Below the pieces are notes generated by a model. The model saw only the letters and a program-made list of their open reading frames with translations. It made no database searches and was not told the origin of the DNA. DNA of 7,465 nucleotides from Acidobacteriaceae bacterium (GTDB lineage Bacteria > Acidobacteriota > Terriglobia > Bryobacterales > Bryobacteraceae), in contig JAFAQG010000627.1 of NCBI GenBank assembly GCA_019246575.1, positions 1-7,465 of the forward strand. Direction: 5' to 3'. A program made the position numbers and the translations under genes. Shown here piece by piece: positions 6,471-7,465 of the stretch (its first letter is position 1; the number at the start of each line of letters is the position of its first letter).

Positions 6471-7027
6471 CCTTCACTGCCAAAGAGCTGACGCAATTTC
6501 TCGTACGCGCGGTGCGCCTTCTGTTTAACGGCGCCAACGCTGCTACCTGTCGCGCGCGCCGCCTCTTCCAAACTGAGGCCGGAGACCTTTAAGAGCAAGA
6601 TGACTTCCCTTTGGGCGGCTGGCAGCCTCTTTAACAGATCTCTTATTTCTGGTGAGGTTCCGAGCCGCTCCTGACGAACGGCCGCCTCAGGCAAGCGCTC
6701 ACTTTGTAGCTCGTGATACCGCCTGCGTCTGCTGCGGCGATAGTGATCGATTCTAACGCGACGCGCAATTGCATATACCCACGGAAGGACTGGCTCACCC
6801 GGGCGGTAGGTATGCCTCGCGCCATGCATTCTAAGCCAGAAATCCTGCAGCAGGTCTTCGGCAAGCGCTCGGTCCCGCACGTACCCAACATAGAATTGAT
6901 AGATCTCGGGGCTCAGTGTAGTTACGAGCATCGCCGCGGCCTCAGCATCCGATTGTTGGTAGGCTTGCATGAGAGCTTCGAGTTGTCCCGGTTTCTTTAT
7001 CGTCTCCACTGGGCGTTGCTCAGGCAC
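6467..7027 (-). CDS. ECF-family RNA polymerase sigma factor, SigF/NrsF-type
   Basis: A 186-residue alternative sigma factor that directs RNA polymerase to stress or envelope genes. Region 2 spans about residues 28-100 (AEDLLQDFWLRMH at 56-68, LPWVYAIARRVRIDHYRR at 81-98). Region 4 spans about 126-181 (RLPAAQREVILLLKVSGLSLEEAA, then the recognition helix SSVGAVKQKAHRAYEKLR). No sigma-1 or sigma-3 domain is present, as expected for ECF factors. The start is GTG at 7027: an in-frame TAG lies 9 bases upstream at 7037-7039, and AGGG (7035-7038) is spaced seven bases from the GTG. It is the first gene of a two-gene operon with the anti-sigma factor, overlapping by four bases. A promoter matching the SigF type lies immediately upstream, which suggests it activates its own transcription. 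Confidence 0.93.
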   Translation of the reverse strand: MPEQRPVETIKKPGQLEALMQAYQQSDAEAAAMLVTTLSPEIYQFYVGYVRDRALAEDLLQDFWLRMHGARHTYRPGEPVLPWVYAIARRVRIDHYRRSRRRRYHELQSERLPEAAVRQERLGTSPEIRDLLKRLPAAQREVILLLKVSGLSLEEAARATGSSVGAVKQKAHRAYEKLRQLFGSEG

Positions 7028-7034
7028 GGAGGCG

Positions 7035-7038
7035 CCCT
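7035..7038 (-). promoter_or_regulatory. Ribosome binding site for the GTG start of the sigma factor
   Basis: AGGG on the minus strand lies seven bases before GTG at 7027 and overlaps the TAG stop that closes the frame. This makes the GTG the earliest possible start. The next in-frame ATG is codon 20 and would cut into the N-terminal helix of region 2. Confidence 0.6.
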
Positions 7039-7047
7039 AATTGGGAG

Positions 7048-7073
7048 TTCGCATACATCCACATAGTGGTTAC
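7048..7073 (-). promoter_or_regulatory. SigF-type ECF promoter of the sigma/anti-sigma operon
   Basis: On the minus strand, GTAACC (7073-7068) is followed by 16 bases and CGAA (7051-7048), and the GTG start of the sigma gene comes about 20 bases later. This equals, as I remember it, the motif GTAACC-N16-CGAA reported for Caulobacter SigF. The expected transcript start is near 7041-7043, giving a leader of about 15 bases that just includes the AGGG ribosome binding site. Autoregulation is typical for ECF operons. Confidence 0.7.
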
Positions 7074-7453
7074 GGTCACAGAACGAACCGCAGCTTGCCT
7101 CGTATTTGAAGACCTCGGATGGGCGGGCTTCTCGCGAGGATACCGTAAGCTTTTTAGCTACACCGACACTCTCGGCATTCTCGTTCGAGCACGTGAAGCC
7201 TTCTTATGGTGGGCCAGCTTCGTTGGGCCTTTCAAAGTTGAAGTGATTATTCGAACCGCACAAGATCGATCCCTTGTCGCAAACCTGCGAATTTACATCT
7301 TATTGTCATAACTTTTACAAACCGCGCGCACCCGAATCCTGCTTCCCACATCCAAGCGAACAGGACAGCCTTCGGCAATTCCGGCCCGAAGCATGCGGAT
7401 ATCGGGAGCGCTTTTACCTTGGAGCTGGCCGAAAGCATACAAGGAGATTAGTT
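7074..7453. other. Intergenic stretch without a convincing gene
   Basis: About 380 bases between the sigma operon promoter and the right-edge gene start. Two open frames exist (7066-7311 plus, 7247-7438 minus), but neither has a Shine-Dalgarno or a recognisable protein pattern, and the plus one starts inside the sigma promoter. A small inverted repeat, CTTCGG (7370-7375) with CCGAAG (7386-7391), lies in what would be the leader of the right-edge gene. I see no clear sigma-70 promoter or tRNA here. Confidence 0.5.
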
Positions 7454-7465
7454 GTGAACTTTGAA
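7454..7465 (+). CDS. Probable start of a further gene, truncated by the right edge
   Basis: GTG AAC TTT GAA begins at 7454, seven bases after a strong AAGGAG (7441-7446). Only four codons are visible, so neither the frame nor the product can be confirmed. It would be divergent from the sigma operon. The reading rests entirely on the quality and spacing of the ribosome binding site. Confidence 0.45.

Noticed and set aside
7066..7311. 81-residue plus-strand frame after the sigma gene.
   Set aside because: It starts at a GTG inside the sigma promoter without a ribosome binding site and resembles no protein I know.
7308..7336. ATAACT...CGAA on the plus strand upstream of the right-edge gene, sharing ATAACTTTT with the lactonase-fold promoter.
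   Set aside because: The spacer is 19 bases instead of 16, which should not be tolerated by an ECF sigma factor.

Overview
The window reads as a moderately GC-rich bacterial chromosome fragment, probably from a Gram-negative host. The basis is an ECF sigma factor with a six-helix NrsF-type anti-sigma factor, three proteins with export signals (two Sec-like, one Tat), alternative TTG and GTG starts, and a large LuxR-type ATPase regulator. The phylum cannot be fixed from this alone. An alpha- or betaproteobacterium fits the sigma/anti-sigma/promoter logic, while Acidobacteriota also fits the mix of secreted beta-propeller and Tat proteins.

Layout, left to right: (1) 1-2241, plus strand: C-terminal part of a large LuxR-family regulator, cut by the left edge. 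(2) 2389-3606, plus: a secreted protein made of seven repeats, resembling a PLL-like (DUF346-type) lectin propeller. (3) 3795-4316, plus: a small Tat-exported protein of unknown function with a TTG start, preceded by a structured 188-base spacer. (4) 4427-5551, minus and convergent with the previous gene: a secreted seven-bladed lactonase-fold propeller protein. (5) 5721-6470 and 6467-7027, minus: anti-sigma factor and ECF sigma factor, in an operon with a 4-base ATGA overlap, sigma first. (6) 7074-7453: a non-coding gap, followed by a GTG with a good Shine-Dalgarno sequence at 7454 that probably begins another plus-strand gene cut by the right edge.

The most informative signal is regulatory. 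Directly upstream of the sigma factor, on its strand, lies GTAACC-N16-CGAA. From memory this is the promoter described for Caulobacter SigF, whose anti-sigma factor NrsF belongs to the same family as the one here. A second, weaker copy (ATAACT-N16-CGAA, same spacing) lies upstream of the lactonase-fold gene. Scanning both strands by eye for TAAC-N17-CGAA gave only these two hits, each correctly oriented ahead of a gene. My working model is an autoregulated stress sigma factor, held at the membrane by a cysteine-rich anti-sigma factor, that also switches on the secreted propeller protein next door. The lectin-like protein, the Tat protein and the LuxR regulator may be unrelated neighbours; nothing in the sequence ties them to the sigma circuit. 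I saw no tRNA, rRNA, CRISPR array, insertion sequence or phage feature.
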